This document shows, in pieces, positions 23,102 to 24,418 of a DNA stretch of 24,418 bases. The stretch is from UBA3700 sp963592135 (GTDB lineage: Bacteria; Bacillota; Clostridia; Christensenellales; UBA3700). The notes beneath the pieces are model-generated. The model did not search any database. It was given only the letters and a program-made list of their open reading frames with translations, and was not told the DNA's origin. Location of the stretch: contig CAVAVP010000032.1 in the NCBI GenBank assembly GCA_963592135.1, positions 1 to 24,418 on the forward strand, read 5' to 3'. The translations under genes and the position numbers were made by a program. Numbering within the stretch: position 1 is the first letter of the stretch; each line of letters opens with the position of its first letter.

Positions 23102-24314
23102 TATAAATTTACAAGAACTTTCTATATCACTTCACTCTTTAACTATTTTTAAAACAGTTAAAGATGATAGCGTTGTAAAAGCACTTATTGATTATATAGA
23201 TACATATTATTCACTTAATAAAAGTTCTAATGTAAGTTTAATAATTGAAAAATACTCTAACATCTTGTTTAACTTATATGAAACTGGACACGAACATCTA
23301 TCTTCTCATATATGTGAAATAGTTAGTAATAATGAAAATATCTTTATAAAGAGATTAGGCGCCAAAATAACACCTTCTCCATTAATTCAGCACAATGTTG
23401 AACAAGAACTCGACATTCTTGATAAACTTGCAAATTTAGACTCAAAAGACATTCAACCTTTTGATCAAATAGGATACCTTCCTGCTTGGAAGTTGAAAAA
23501 AATAGATTTAAAGAAGGAATATCTAGCAAGAGCGAATAATATTGAAAAGTATGGATATGGAATTTATGCAAAATATCATATGTTCTTTATAAACGAGAAA
23601 AACGAAATTGTTCCAGTTAAGAATCCAGATCCTATTAGACTTTCTGACTTAATTAACTATAAGGATGAACAAGGTATTATTATAGACAATACAAAAGCTC
23701 TACTTGCGGGAAAGCCAGCTTCTAACATTCTACTTACTGGAGATGCAGGCACAGGAAAATCTTCAACTGTTAAAGCTGTTTGCAATGAACTATACAAAGA
23801 AGGATTAAGAATTCTTGAAGTAAGAAAAGAACAATTACGTGCTCTTCCTACTCTTTTAGACGAGTTAACAACAAATCCATTAAAGTTTATTATCTTTATT
23901 GATGATCTTTCATTCCAAGAAGATGACGATAATTTCTCTTCACTAAAGGCTATACTAGAAGGTTCAATCTCTGCAAAATCTAAAAATGTAGTTATATATG
24001 CAACAAGTAATAGACGCCACATTATTAGAGAAAAATTCTCAGACAGAGAGGATGATTTATCTAAGAATGATACAATGCAAGAGTCTGTATCATTATCTGA
24101 AAGATTTGGAATTCAAATATGGTTTGATCGTCCTAATAAAGAAACTTATATAGATATTATTACCCACCTTCTTGATGAAAATAATATTGAATACGACAAA
24201 GAGATTGTAAAGATTGCAGCTGAAAAATATGCATTATCTAGAGCTAATAGATCAGCTCGTGCGGCAAAGCAATTTGTCGATCAAGTTATATCTAATTCTA
24301 TAAAAGTAAAATAA
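23094..24314 (+). CDS. DUF815-type AAA+ ATPase
   Basis: A 406-residue predicted ATPase. The first ~190 residues are helical and of unknown role. The AAA+ core begins near 208 with LLTGDAGTGKSSTVKAV (Walker A, about 213-229), Walker B FIIFIDDLSF, a sensor-like YATSNRRH, and the block LSERFGIQIWFDRP. These match the DUF815 (COG2607) family. A C-terminal lid with the RANRSARAAKQF box follows. No biochemical role is established for the family. The ATG is inside the end of ilvD (8-base overlap), with GGAG 9 bases before it, so it is translated with ilvD as the last gene of the operon. Whether it serves the Fe-S dehydratases or is merely co-transcribed is open. Confidence 0.85.
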   Translation: MPNINLQELSISLHSLTIFKTVKDDSVVKALIDYIDTYYSLNKSSNVSLIIEKYSNILFNLYETGHEHLSSHICEIVSNNENIFIKRLGAKITPSPLIQHNVEQELDILDKLANLDSKDIQPFDQIGYLPAWKLKKIDLKKEYLARANNIEKYGYGIYAKYHMFFINEKNEIVPVKNPDPIRLSDLINYKDEQGIIIDNTKALLAGKPASNILLTGDAGTGKSSTVKAVCNELYKEGLRILEVRKEQLRALPTLLDELTTNPLKFIIFIDDLSFQEDDDNFSSLKAILEGSISAKSKNVVIYATSNRRHIIREKFSDREDDLSKNDTMQESVSLSERFGIQIWFDRPNKETYIDIITHLLDENNIEYDKEIVKIAAEKYALSRANRSARAAKQFVDQVISNSIKVK

Positions 24315-24326
24315 TCAATATAATCC

Positions 24327-24364
24327 AAAAGGCCACTATTATCCAAAAACAAGTGGCCTTTTTT
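24327..24364 (+). terminator. Terminator of the ilv/leu operon
   Basis: A 7-bp GC-rich stem GGCCACT / AGTGGCC, extended by AAAA/TTTT pairs, with a 14-base loop and a run of six T. It stands just after the ATPase stop codon. Read on the other strand it has a shorter T-run (four), so it may serve both directions. Confidence 0.88.
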
Positions 24365-24373
24365 ATACTTCAA

Positions 24374-24418
24374 CTAAACTTCAACGTTTACTTCAATGGA
24401 ATAGTGACCTAATTTTAT
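24374..24418 (-). CDS. Possible 3' end of a convergent gene cut by the window edge
   Basis: On the minus strand a frame open to the window edge gives 14 codons, IKLGHYSIEVNVEV, and then TAG just before the shared terminator. The alternating polar/hydrophobic residues look like a terminal beta strand. With so little sequence it could be chance, but the position next to a terminator with T-runs on both sides fits a convergent gene. Confidence 0.35.
   Translation of the reverse strand: MKLGHYSIEVNVEV

Overview
The window is AT-rich DNA (roughly one third G+C by eye) from a low-GC Gram-positive bacterium, most likely an anaerobic member of the Clostridia. This rests on the codon use, the strong AGGAGG-type ribosome binding sites, the Feo system with a small FeoB-associated Cys-rich protein, and the type of leu/ilv operon. 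The species cannot be named from the sequence. No rRNA, tRNA, CRISPR array, insertion sequence or phage gene was found.

The left half (about 78-11561) is entirely on the minus strand and holds short housekeeping units. Reading in the direction of transcription they are: (a) a CrtO-like membrane acyltransferase-family protein overlapping a short DtxR-type metalloregulator; (b) an iron-uptake operon feoA-feoA-feoB plus a 59-residue Cys-rich membrane protein, ending at a hairpin; (c) a GNAT acetyltransferase; (d) hypoxanthine phosphoribosyltransferase with its own promoter and terminator; (e) a four-helix membrane protein and a nitroreductase-like protein; (f) a second phosphoribosyltransferase with its own promoter and terminator; (g) a low-molecular-weight protein tyrosine phosphatase; (h) a GPH/MFS transporter, a lipoprotein and an RlmA-type 23S rRNA methyltransferase in one overlapping unit. 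Beyond rlmA lies what looks like the decayed 3' end of another gene.

The right half (about 11800-24364) is one long plus-strand operon for branched-chain amino acid synthesis: ilvA-ridA-leuA-leuC-leuD-leuB-ilvB-ilvN-ilvC-ilvD, followed by a DUF815-type AAA+ ATPase that overlaps ilvD, and a strong terminator. IlvA makes 2-oxobutyrate from threonine while RidA clears its reactive enamine/imine intermediates. IlvB/N, IlvC and IlvD run the common isoleucine/valine pathway, and LeuA/C/D/B convert 2-oxoisovalerate to 2-oxoisocaproate. The branched-chain aminotransferase is not in the window. The promoter lies too close to ilvA for a T-box leader. Instead, TTGCAATT repeats and a palindrome sit upstream.

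The most informative non-gene signals are around feoA. Two copies of the palindrome GTTCG-N6-CGAAC sit just downstream of a near-consensus promoter (TTGACA-17-TATTAT). The adjacent regulator carries a DtxR-like ligand set (Met9, Cys100, Glu103, His104) that suggests iron sensing. Several annotated starts were moved to internal ATGs because of ribosome binding site and promoter positions. I found no clear undescribed system; the best leads are the feo operators, the ilv upstream repeats, and the two genes of uncertain role coupled to dtxR and ilvD.
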